Shown here: positions 41,018-50,617 of the stretch, one piece after another | Numbering within the stretch: position 1 is the first letter of the stretch | How the letters are laid out: every line of letters starts with the position of its first letter | From: Acrasis kona | Taxonomy: Eukaryota; Heterolobosea; Eutetramitea; Acrasida; Acrasidae | NCBI GenBank assembly: GCA_026419775.2 | Contig: JAOPGA020000840.1 | Location: 102,549-166,548, forward strand | Direction of reading: 5' to 3' | DNA length: 64,000 nt | Made by a program: the position numbers and the translations under genes | Notes under the pieces: model-generated | Told to the model about the DNA's origin: nothing | Database searches by the model: none | Seen by the model: only the letters and a program-made list of their open reading frames with translations

Positions 41018-43350
41018 ATGGTGAACAAGAACAGCCAAACCACGAACAAGAAGTATGCGGGACTGTCATCTTCGGACTGCCAAACAGGCGAATCCATCGT
41101 CAGGCAAAGCTCACCAGTTACCAAGGCGGTATCACCAATTAGTGCTTCTCATACTGCAGTTGTGGAAGACCCTATTAAAATGTAGGCACTCTTATTGTAC
41201 TATTATCCTTAGTGAAAACAGATTCTCAAATCCTGAAAATTGTACTGCTGCATTAATTTTACAGCACTTATCAAGACACAACGACCATGAAGATGGTCAC
41301 AAAGGGATATTTGTTTTTCTTGTCAACAAACTATATGACGTAAAGACCGAGGAAATGGAGTTCTACATGCCCGAGCTATTGTATGTTCAACTACAGTATT
41401 AACCATTGACAATATAGAAACATTTTTGTTAATAAGTGCACAGAGAAAAAGAGTGATTTAGAGGTAAAAAATACAATACCTTGTTGTTTGCTTGAAAATT
41501 TTAGAGGTACATTTTATCACAGTGTGTGACGTCACTTCACTTTGGAATCAAGATGAGCTGGTATGTGGACGCCGAGTGCTCCCAACAGTTCTTAGAGGCA
41601 ATGACTCTTAAGGGCGCAGACGCTCTACATGCTCAAAAACAACACCAAAGGATGCTGGGATTACGTAATCTAGTAGAGGAAGTAACAATCAACCAACGTC
41701 TACCATCCATGTACCTAGATGAGGCTTCTCAAGCAGTCAACATACAAGGAGATGAAGATCGCATGCTTGATGCGTTTGCAAACAAGGAAAGACGTCTTGC
41801 CTATTTCCACGACCAACACAGGTTCATGTGGTTCATGACAGACCTAAGTTCCAGGCTTAGACAATATCCACTAGGATCCGTTAGAGCTCAAAGAATGAGA
41901 GTAGAGCTCGAGGCAGCCAACAAGTTCATCCCCAACGGTGTATACGTTCCTTGCTGCTACATGGACGAAACACACAGACGTATTGTTAGAATAGTCGTTG
42001 GAGAATGCAACGTCTTTAGTACCAAAGAGAGAGTTCCTTACATGGTTACCGTAGAAAGTATTGGATCTCCGTTCACAGTGTCACATCCAGTCATCTCCTT
42101 TGTAGCAGAAAATTCACACGTGCTGCAAGAGACCACAGAAATGTTGCAGGAGCGTTCCAAGAGAGAAGCAGAAAATGTACCAACAGCCACATTGAGCATT
42201 GACGAAGAAAAAGAAAACATGCTAAAGAAGTTGGCTCTTCACGTGGATCCAAATGGACCTCTCAACGACATTGAAGCACGCATAGGTAGTTTGGACTTGG
42301 AAGAGAGAAGGAAAAAGTTGGAAGAATTCGAAAAGGACTTTGAAGAATATGAAAAAAAGGAAATCGAAAGAAGATTAGGTGCAAGGAAAAACAAATTGGA
42401 CGACGAGACCATGGATAGAAATGCTTTAATGTATGCTTGCTTTGGAGAGAGTGATAAGGAGAGAGCGGACAGGATTGCAGAACAAAGTCCATTCGGAAAG
42501 TCACTCAACTGGAGTGTTCAAAGTTTTATTGTAAAAGCCAACGATGACATGCGTCAAGAACACTTTGCCATGCAGCTGGTCGAGAGAACCCACAGGATAT
42601 TCATAAGAGAGCAGGTCCCATTGTACTTGAGACCTTACCACGTGATCGTGACCGACAGAGATTCAGGACTCATGGAGTGTCTAGTCGATTCCACGTCTCT
42701 ACATTCCTTGAAGAAGAAGTATCCAAACTTTACCAACTTGAGTGACTATTGGAAGGTTACTTACGGAAATGTAGGTACGGAGGCTCACACCAAGGCATTG
42801 AACAACTTTGTTGAAAGCGTTGCTGGATATTCTGTTCTTTGCTACATTCTTCAAATCAAGGATCGTCACAACGGAAACATTATGGTTCACAGAGATGGAC
42901 ACATTATTCACATTGATTATGGATTCTTGTTAGGAAACTCACCTGGTGCCATTACTTTTGAAGTAAGTGCTCATGAGTTGGTCTTTTTTTAACTTTTTTT
43001 AGAATGCACCTTTCAAGTTGACCCAAGAATTTGTTGACTTGATGGGAGGAGTTAACTCTATAATGTTCAAGAACTTTACCATGTTGGTCCATTTGGGTCT
43101 CAAATGTCTCACCAAGCACAAACAAGAAATCATTTCATTGGTTGAGATGATGGGCAACCAAAAGTTCCCATGCTTTGAGAATGCACACATACCGACCGTC
43201 ATTAGAGATTTAAATGCTAGGTTCAAGAGTGATCTGAACGAACTTGAATATGCAAAATGGTCCAAGTCATTAGTAGATGAAGCGTTGTACAGTTGGAGGA
43301 CAAGACAGTATGATAACTTCCAAAAGTTGACCAACGGAATCATTCCATAA
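41018..43350 (+). CDS. Phosphatidylinositol 4-kinase type III beta
   Basis: CDS join(41018..41181,41213..41380,41418..41463,41505..42962,43003..43350), 727 residues; introns 31, 37, 41 and 40 nt, the first being the shortest in the window. After a 55-residue Ser/Thr-rich N-terminus comes the helical PIK domain (NPENCTAALILQHLSRHN, SLHFGIKMSWYVDAEC). A linker with strong charged coiled coil follows (RRKKLEEFEKDFEEYEKKE), then the kinase domain. The kinase shows SFIVKANDDMRQE, the catalytic loop KDRHNGNIMVHRDGH and IIHIDYGFLLGNSPG in place of DFG. The C-terminus YDNFQKLTNGI is typical of PI4KB. It makes PtdIns4P at the Golgi. The start is the first in-frame ATG. Confidence 0.95.
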
Positions 43351-43380
43351 ATAAAGTTTAAAGTATTTTATTTTACATCA

Positions 43381-44021
43381 TCACCACATTTGTCCCCAGT
43401 AGCTTCCATCTTCCGCATAATAACTACCTGATAAAAGTAAGGCAATGTCCACAAGCCACCATACTCCAAGTCCACCCAGCGTGAATCTGTACTTGTTATT
43501 GTTGTTGTTTAGAGTGTAGCTTACAATTTTGCGAATCCGAGACATAAGAACCCTGCGTAGAATCTATCCGCACCAAATACTCCTGCGAAGAGCGATAGTA
43601 TAATAGCAGTAGTGTAGTATGTAAATCCATTGCTGATCAAAGTTTAAAAATGAGTCTGATAGGTCTTGTTACATTTTGCACGGAACTAATTTTATATAGT
43701 TACGATCTCCGACACATTCTATCCCATCAAATACTGTACAATTGGCGAATCCTGTTGGCGGTAGTTTGTATGCTGAGTTACCGAAACTGGTGCAAGATAG
43801 GTGGCATGATGTGAACTCCTCCGGTCTATTAAATATTAGATACAACAACAAACATTCGCCAATTACACAAGATAGCACGGAACAAGCGGCTTTGTTGGAT
43901 CATACATTTGGCACATTCCTGATGTTACGTTGCATGAAGAGTTTAGTGGTATCATAAACGAATTAACATAAATATTGTTGAAAGTGAGCAGCACCGCAAT
44001 AACGACAAGTATGTTCGTCAT
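43381..44021 (-). CDS. TM2-domain protein of the TM2D (almondex/BBP) family
   Basis: CDS complement(join(43381..43486,43525..43632,43673..43825,43867..44021)), 173 residues, introns of 38, 40 and 41 nt. A signal peptide (MTNILVVIAVLLTFNNIYV) leads a Cys-rich ectodomain (SCNVTSGMC, SCHLSCTSFG, CTVFDGIECVGDRNYIKLVPC). The TM2 domain follows: a first helix with GVFGADRFYAGFLCLG, carrying the conserved DRF motif in the turn, and a second with LGGLGVWWLVDIALLLSG. Its order matches TM2D1-3, which act in Notch signalling and phagocytosis-related functions in animals. It sits in the membrane. Convergent with PI4K beta, 30 bp apart. Confidence 0.9.
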
Positions 44022-44101
44022 CTTGCATCTCCTACCAGTTGACTAGCTTACAATAATTCAAAAGATATCTGCTAAATACACTTTATTTAAACTCCACACA
44101 T

Positions 44102-45375
44102 TCAATCATCCTCCTGATCATCACTTAGGGCGAATTCATCATCAGATATATAGTTCTCCGCGAATAAGTTCTGCACAGTCGACATATTGGCTTCACCATA
44201 ATCTATACCAGGCTCTACGTATGTATCTTCAGGTATATCCCATTGCTTTAAAAAGTTGTTTAAATTCCTATAATGTCAAAAAAGAGATAAAAATCAATTT
44301 ACTTTTTCATTCGTATGGAAATTGAATGTTCAGGTCCAAGTTTCTGTACAGATATCGATAGTGCTCTCAGGTGCCAATCTCTAGCTTGTGAGGGCAGACT
44401 GAGATACTCTAATTCATTAGCTATATTATTGTGACTAACCACAATAGATGAATTGAGAGCTTCCTGGTCTGATTTAGTCTTTATTTGATTGGTAGAACTA
44501 CTGCGACCAAATCTCAGAGTAAAATCCTCTTGTATTGTTTTTTCTTGCTCTAGTAGCATTGCCAATGCTTTTTTAGCGTGAGCTAAGGATAACTCGTGTC
44601 TACCTAACTGAGATAATATCGAACCTAGATTTAAATGACAGTCAGCTATTCCAGATCTATCATAATGTTTTGGATTAACACTAGACATGTATTCTGTTTC
44701 AGATTTAAACGCCTTCTTGGCATATTCAATAGCTCCATCGAGGTTGCCTTTTTTGCGAAGATGAAAACTAATGTTATTGAGAGTCACTGCTCTTAGTTTT
44801 GACTGTTCGTCAAAAATGTATTTTTTTGATCTAGTATGCTTTTCAGCAAGTTGTAGTAATTCAAATTCCTGCTTTACTCTGCCATTAATTACATGTGAAT
44901 TACAAGTTGATACAAATCTCTGAACAGAATCTTTCAGCTCCTGATGCGATGGCCCATAGATTTCGTGCATCAATAATAATATATCTGCCCATAGCAGCAT
45001 AGCCTCGTAGTACTGACCATTGTCTTCTAATTTTAAACTCTCTTCCTTCATAAATACAGTTTTGGCTATTTTATCTCTGAGGCATAATTCAGTTTTGAAA
45101 ATCTTTTTTAATCTAGAGGCTACAATCAACTTCTTCTTCTCTTGTGATGTTTGTATCGAGCGACGAGGTGACGGAGAGAATGGATACATTTTGTCCAAAT
45201 TGTCTAACGGTACATTATCAGGTTCCACATCTAAATGTCTTTCTTCATTTGGTGATTCCACTTTTCTTCTATATTTGCGACCAGGTGTGTTGTATACCTC
45301 AGTTTGAGTGTGTTCATCTGTTGATAATTGTCGTGTGGGCGTACGAGGATAAAGTTTGCGGGTTGGGGTAAACAT
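44102..45375 (-). CDS. TPR-repeat protein with basic N-terminus
   Basis: CDS complement(join(44102..44267,44303..45375)), 412 residues, intron 35 nt. The N-terminal 90 residues are disordered and rich in Thr-Pro (MFTPTRKLYPRTPTRQL), offering several TP sites for proline-directed kinases. From about residue 105 helical TPR-like repeats run to residue 350, with the kinesin-light-chain-like spacing of about 42 residues (LNNISFHLRKKGNLDGAIEYA, HLNLGSILSQLGRHELSLAHA, HNNIANELEYLSLPSQA). The C-terminus is acidic (DDEFALSDDQEDD). A scaffold or adaptor role is likely; partners unknown. Distinct from the TPR gene at 13.4-15.0 kb. Confidence 0.8.
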
Positions 45376-45621
45376 TTCTTGTAAACTTGGTTGACATTAA
45401 TTAAAGCGGGGACAATGCAATAATGAGATAATGATCAGAATATGTTTAATAAGATTCCTTGACATCTAATACAATATGGTCATAATAATATCATTAAAAC
45501 TCTTCTCTTCTCATTGTTCATCAGATGGAACTTTTAATCATCGATATTTCGTTCTTCCACCATGTGAGGAACACACTTACCATAAATAGCGATGATGAAA
45601 ATATTTTTAAACAAAACTAAA

Positions 45622-46743
45622 ATGAGAAGTATCATAGCTTGCTTTCTAGCATCGTTTGTAGCAGCTGCTACCGTGACAGTCTATAACAATAAGGATGAGT
45701 ATGTAGTTGGAGGGCGTGGAGGGCTCTGCGAACACACCAGTACCTACAGCGTTATAGGAACGATCACAGAGTCCGTAGCAGTTGGATTTTCACTTGCTGG
45801 TCTTTCCAACCAAGGCGTAGAGAAAGCTCTTCTTTATGCAAAACCTACAAAATGTGTTGCTGCAGATAAGTTGTCTTTCACCTTGACTCCATACGACCAA
45901 GGATTTGACTTTGCCGAAACGGATACAACAAGCGCTAATTGTCCAGTTCACCCCATTGAAAACACAGCAGTAGCATATAATGTCGACAGTAACTGTAACA
46001 TTGAACCTGTGGATGTCACAGGGTTAGTTAAAGCGTCATTGTCATCCAACGTTGGTCGATTAAGTATCAGCTTAAAGGCTTCCATAAACGACGCAAACTA
46101 TTGCAACGTGGAGCTCACCCCTAATGCGCCTAGATTTAGCGAACAAACAAATTGCGGAGTGAAATATAATGGAAGAGAGACAAACCCCAGTTCCTTCTAC
46201 CTCGTAGTAACGAGAACAGATCGAAGTGAATCAACTACTGCACCAATTACAACTTCATCCACAGTAACCACAACAGCTGCTCCTACCACTTGCCCACCAT
46301 GTCCTTGTGGAACAGTTAACTCCAGTCTTTCAGGTGACAATAACGCTTCACCGGCCAAAAGACAAAGACGTAACGGTGATAACTGCCCAGTATGCAAGGC
46401 ATGCCCAACTACTGCTGCTCCAACAACCATCTCTCCACCAGTACAAGTAACTACAACCGCCGCACCTACAAAATGCCCATCATGCCCCTGCGGAACCGAA
46501 GATGCCAACTTATCCGGCGATAACAATGCATCACCAGCCAGAAGACAACGCCGCAATGGAGATGCCTGTCCAACGTGCAAAACCTGCCCAACTACTCCAA
46601 CCACTTCCACTCCAACCACTGCACCACCTGTTGGAAACAACCAGTCAGGAGAAGACAATGCGAGATCAAGTGCTGGTACAGTTGAGGTCGCTGCAGGAAT
46701 TATTGGAACGGCAGCTGCTGTGGCAGCCGCGGCTGTATTTTAA
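45622..46743 (+). CDS. GPI-anchored DNRLRE/CBM96-like surface protein with repeated Cys/furin-site stalk
   Basis: 373 residues from the ATG that opens the signal peptide (MRSIIACFLASFVAAATV); an ATG 30 nt upstream gives a less natural start. Residues about 20-200 form a beta-rich domain with VAVGFSLAGLSN, PVDVTGLVKASLSSN and SSFYLVVTRTD, the DNRLRE/CBM96 pattern (SFDLS..., DVT.LV...L). A Thr-rich stalk holds two tandem copies of a unit with CPPCPCG, SGDNNASPAKRQRRNGD and CPVCKACP. Each carries RQRR, a furin-type cleavage site. The C-terminus (EVAAGIIGTAAAVAAAAVF) is a GPI-attachment tail, preceded by small residues. It should sit on the cell surface and may be shed. Confidence 0.8.
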   Translation: MRSIIACFLASFVAAATVTVYNNKDEYVVGGRGGLCEHTSTYSVIGTITESVAVGFSLAGLSNQGVEKALLYAKPTKCVAADKLSFTLTPYDQGFDFAETDTTSANCPVHPIENTAVAYNVDSNCNIEPVDVTGLVKASLSSNVGRLSISLKASINDANYCNVELTPNAPRFSEQTNCGVKYNGRETNPSSFYLVVTRTDRSESTTAPITTSSTVTTTAAPTTCPPCPCGTVNSSLSGDNNASPAKRQRRNGDNCPVCKACPTTAAPTTISPPVQVTTTAAPTKCPSCPCGTEDANLSGDNNASPARRQRRNGDACPTCKTCPTTPTTSTPTTAPPVGNNQSGEDNARSSAGTVEVAAGIIGTAAAVAAAAVF

Positions 46744-46960
46744 AAAATCATTGTTTAATTTAATCGCTGTATTATTATAGATTTTTTCGAAGTTCATTTA
46801 TTTGGTAGTTGGTTTTTCATCCGTTTTTATCTTTCTTACTTATTGTAATTTTATCAACCAAGCAGACATCAGTATATATAATTGATGTGATGGACGCACC
46901 TACTCGAAGATTTGACTATAGAAACATAACATGAATTGTCCAATCGTTTTATTGTGAAAT

Positions 46961-48374
46961 ATGAGTGATACGGTGGTCAAAGATGTGGAAGTAAATGAAT
47001 CAGCTCTCGCAGAGTTGAACCAGCCACTGTTAGAACAAGAACTATTAGAGGATCACATACCGACTTCGAAAATACCGATATATATTAAAGCTGCTGCCTT
47101 GTACTTTTTATCTGCAGTTGATTTACTGCTGTTCACAATTATACAACCCTTTCTACCGCAAGTAATCATCAATTATTGAAAGTACACTAACAGAATAGTT
47201 TCTCAAGTATAAATTTACAGACATTCCAGACGACCAGATTGGTACGTACTCGGGACTCATTGTTGGGGCTTTCTACATTTCGAGATTTATAAGCAATATA
47301 CTCATTGGACATTTATCTGATCGTTTTGGTCGCAAATGGTTTAGAGTATTGTCGGTTACAGTGGGAACTATTTGTACTGGATTATTTACAGTGGTACCAT
47401 CGGTTGTACTTGTTGTTGTTATTAGATTTATTCACGGCTTCTTTAGTTGCACAGCAGTCCTGTCAAAAGCATCCCTGATTGATATAACTCAACACGAGCC
47501 TACCAATCACACTAGAAGTCTTCTCATATCCTATATTGCTTCCGTTGTTGCTCTATCCAGAGCCTTGTCCAATGCTATCGGCGGCATTATTGTCGGTGCA
47601 TGTATATCAGCAGGATCAAAATATCCTTATTTGATTGCTTGTTCTATAGCCTGTTTCTTCGGGTGTCATGGTTTTATTGTTGCAATTTTTATGAAGGAAA
47701 CAAAAACAACAAATACAACGGTTGAAAGAGAGAATTTTATTACTGGTTTTAAAAAGAGTTTTAATGACAATGAAAAGCTCAGACTCTTACTGATGTACTT
47801 TACAAACTCCATCGGTAATTCTGCATGTCAGTTAATGTGGGTTCTTGCTTCTCATAAGGAGTTGGGATTTGACGCTATGAGAACTGGTGCTGTGTTTTGT
47901 ATCTTTGGTGTGTTTGCTGTTGCCTTTCAGTTTGTGATATTTAAAAAGATTATGAATCGTTTTAATTTGTTGAAGACTTTTAGAATTGGGTCTATACTGC
48001 AGATAATTCACGCTTCTTCTTTTGCAGTCATGTTGTATGTTAATTCGATAAATCACATCATGTCCAATACGTCCGTCTGTTGGTTATATATTATATTTAT
48101 GTGTGCAATAGCGGCGCCTGGGTTCATGATGACATTGAATATTGTACAAAGTATGATTGTAAACGTAAATAAAGAGACTGGTAGCAGAGGATTGGTCCAA
48201 GGTGTTTCTGAATCTGTTGGTACTGCAGCCAGAGGAGTAGGACCAGTACTCTTTGGATTCTTGTTCTCTTCACTCAATAACACCCCTTTGATTCTATTTG
48301 TGTTGGCCACCCTTTACGCATCGACAATGGTTATTTCCTTCTGGTTAAATGAAGATGAGGTCAACAACGAATAA
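46961..48374 (+). CDS. MFS transporter (TetA/ZIFL-like, third MFS in the window)
   Basis: CDS join(46961..47161,47208..48374), 455 residues; the 46-nt intron joins IQPFLPQYKFTDIPDDQIGTY. The second exon has no ATG near its start and is continued from the first. The loop 2-3 motif is GHLSDRFGRKW. Twelve hydrophobic spans are visible, with a short cytosolic N-tail (LLEQELLEDHI, a possible dileucine sorting signal) and a charged central loop. The same general family as the gene at 6.6 kb but too different for a recent duplicate. Substrate unknown. Confidence 0.85.
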
Positions 48375-48386
48375 ACAACAATATTT

Positions 48387-49280
48387 TTAATGATTTAAAT
48401 TTTTAATGTGATCAACAACTCGATCATACAATGTATGTGATCTAGTATAAATGTATATCCCATCGAGTTTGTCATAATTTTGATAATACATGGTTATATT
48501 ATTTAAACATAATTTTAATCCTTCATCTCTCAACTCATTTTCCGATAAGGAATGCAGCCTTTCTAATTCGTCTTGACCTAAGCTCAATTCGTCTATTCGG
48601 CTCAAAGATTTTAAAATGTTGCGATTTGTAACAGGAGTTACACAGGCTAACAAGGGTCTACCGTCCTTCAATGTCTTAAAATTCGAAATAAATTCTTTGA
48701 AATTATCCTCTGAATATGTTGGTTGGAGTATAACGCCATCAGCACCCAAGTTGATCTTCTCCTGTAATCTCTGAAACTTGCTTTTTGAAAAATGTGCCGC
48801 AGTGTATAATTTGAATTCTTTGGCGAGATTTGGAATATTTTGGAGGGCATGTGTGGTGGAAATGTGATCTAATCTTTTTTGTTGTGTTTGTCCATCCCCA
48901 GACACCAATAATAACTTGTGAATATCTAAGCACTGTATTTGATGAACAAGCTGACTAATTTCTTGAATAGTTCTATCGCCAATTGCAAGAACAGGAAGAA
49001 TATTCTCCTTGGGTAATTCTTTAAACAAGTTCATTCTTAGGTAGTCGTCCATAGAAAAGTATTTCTTATCAGAAAATGGTGTGTCAGAGAATGCAACCCA
49101 TCCTTTAAGACCAGCTTTTGATGCAGAGTTGAGAAATACCTCAGCTCTTTTCGCTATCGTAGAGGGCAATTCTTCTCGTTTGCATGTAATCTCGGCAACA
49201 ACTAACGGAACTTTGCTATATGAATTTGAAGGTGCAAACAACACCTTCTTGTTTCGATGTAATCTAAAACTCAACCTCAT
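48387..49280 (-). CDS. Methylenetetrahydrofolate reductase-like TIM-barrel protein, possibly mitochondrial
   Basis: 297 residues from the ATG at 49280 (MRLSFRLHRNKKVLFAPS); the frame runs further upstream only from a non-ATG codon. The basic N-terminus without acidic residues suits a mitochondrial presequence. The barrel shows VPLVVAEITCKRE, KLLLVSGDGQTQQ, and INLGADGVILQPTYSEDNF followed by RPLLACVTPVTNR. The last two match the K...GAD...TQP.Y....F and P..PG..P segments of MTHFR/MetF. It lacks the C-terminal regulatory half of eukaryotic MTHFR. Whether it binds FAD and folate is unproven; the FAD-binding residues are not evident to me. Confidence 0.65.
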   Translation of the reverse strand: MRLSFRLHRNKKVLFAPSNSYSKVPLVVAEITCKREELPSTIAKRAEVFLNSASKAGLKGWVAFSDTPFSDKKYFSMDDYLRMNLFKELPKENILPVLAIGDRTIQEISQLVHQIQCLDIHKLLLVSGDGQTQQKRLDHISTTHALQNIPNLAKEFKLYTAAHFSKSKFQRLQEKINLGADGVILQPTYSEDNFKEFISNFKTLKDGRPLLACVTPVTNRNILKSLSRIDELSLGQDELERLHSLSENELRDEGLKLCLNNITMYYQNYDKLDGIYIYTRSHTLYDRVVDHIKNLNH

Positions 49281-49400
49281 GTTTGTAACGTAAATCGATT
49301 TTATCAAAATACCCAACGAAAGAGCATGTTCGCAGAATGCAATTTTTAAAACAAAGTAATAACCGAGTGTGGACACTACACAGACATGAACAAGAACAAA

Positions 49401-50561
49401 CTATTTTATTTTTTTATTTGGTAACGAAGATAGTGGTGTTGTTGATCTCTTTCCAAGAATACTCTTTGATGGCATGGGCGATGATGAATGAAATATAGAA
49501 CCACTACTTTTAAGAGATTGCGCCAATCTTTGTGCAGCAGGAGACATGTTGGACAGGCGAGATTGAGGAGTGGACGGAGTGACAGGAGTGTTCATTGCTC
49601 CAGCAGGTGTTATATGATGTGGAGTGGGCGTGTTTAATAATTGCTTTTTGCGCAGAGAACGCCCAGCGCGATTAGCCAATTGATGAGACAACACCTCTCT
49701 CTTTCTAAGCTCGGGCACTTTGAATGGATTGTGAGCACCATCAGCACTAGTTTCAATCAACAAGGGAGTGCTGTCCGTAGTTCCCCACGTGAAGATTTGA
49801 TCTTGTGGATCTTGTGAGACCATGAGTGGTGTTTTGATCATCTTGTAGCCACTTACTTGTGGAGTAGATGACGATGGCGAATGATTTGAGGGATTGTTGG
49901 AAATGTGATCTAATCCCCACTCTGAATGTTGACCGCGCTCAGTTTGTGTTTTTTGTAATGCCTCCAAGGCCTTGGATGTGAATCTGGTTTGGTCAGCCTT
50001 GACTTGTTTTGGATGCATCAATTCGTTAATGTTTGATGAATTTTTGGTTGTGGGTGCGGAGGATAGGAAATGTAGACTATTTTCGTGAGGGTTGGTGGGG
50101 GCGTGGAATGTCTTTTTCTCTTCGTAGAGTTGGAGGGCATTGTTGGATTTTTTTGAGTCGTTCAGCATGTTGTTGTTTTCGTTTGATTCGCCACCTTGTA
50201 TTGCCAAAAGTTTGTGTGCATTGTTTATTTCAAAGAAAAAGTCCATCTTTTTCTGATGCTTTTTTTGCATCTTTTCTAAAATCTCTCCGAAAGAAGCATT
50301 GTCTTCGCTAATGTTATTTTGAAAGAAGTCGTCCAAGGTTTCGTGTTGATTCGAATCTATTTGATCCTCTGATATATATACAGATGACGGTGTGCTTTGC
50401 ACGTCGTTGCGAGGGACTATTACTACACCATCTTGTGCTATCCCTGAACGCTCAAGCTTTGCAATTTCCGATCGGTATATACGAATGTTTGGATAAAAAT
50501 CCCTTTCTATAATGTGGCCAAGTCGTTTTGTATATTCCTCTTCGTCAAGGATTTGCTTCAT
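49401..50561 (-). CDS. ESS2 (DGCR14/Es2) spliceosome-associated protein
   Basis: 386 residues, one exon. The family start is clear: ILDEEEYTKRLGHIIERDFYPN followed shortly by TLDDFFQNNISEDN and a coiled stretch with FGEILEKMQKKHQKK. The middle has EWGLDHI and FTWGTTDSTPLLI, the latter matching the ESS2 (T)WG.I..TP segment. The end has RLSNMSPAAQRLAQ, the SP.A..L motif. ESS2 is a nuclear protein of the spliceosomal C complex. The stop lies at AAAATAAAAAAATAAAA. The gene is divergent from DNAAF5, 56 bp apart. Confidence 0.92.
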   Translation of the reverse strand: MKQILDEEEYTKRLGHIIERDFYPNIRIYRSEIAKLERSGIAQDGVVIVPRNDVQSTPSSVYISEDQIDSNQHETLDDFFQNNISEDNASFGEILEKMQKKHQKKMDFFFEINNAHKLLAIQGGESNENNNMLNDSKKSNNALQLYEEKKTFHAPTNPHENSLHFLSSAPTTKNSSNINELMHPKQVKADQTRFTSKALEALQKTQTERGQHSEWGLDHISNNPSNHSPSSSTPQVSGYKMIKTPLMVSQDPQDQIFTWGTTDSTPLLIETSADGAHNPFKVPELRKREVLSHQLANRAGRSLRKKQLLNTPTPHHITPAGAMNTPVTPSTPQSRLSNMSPAAQRLAQSLKSSGSIFHSSSPMPSKSILGKRSTTPLSSLPNKKIK

Positions 50562-50617
50562 CTATCCATCAATCGTTAATTTGAACACTTTACAATCCCG
50601 CTAGAAATTTAGAAAAT

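Noticed and set aside
40885-41142. 85-residue ORF overlapping the start of PI4K beta
   Set aside because: Wrong frame for the PIK domain; ends inside PI4K exon 1.
46197-46658. 153-residue minus-strand ORF across the GPI-protein stalk
   Set aside because: Mirror of the Thr/Pro/Cys repeat; Gly/Val-rich low complexity without features.
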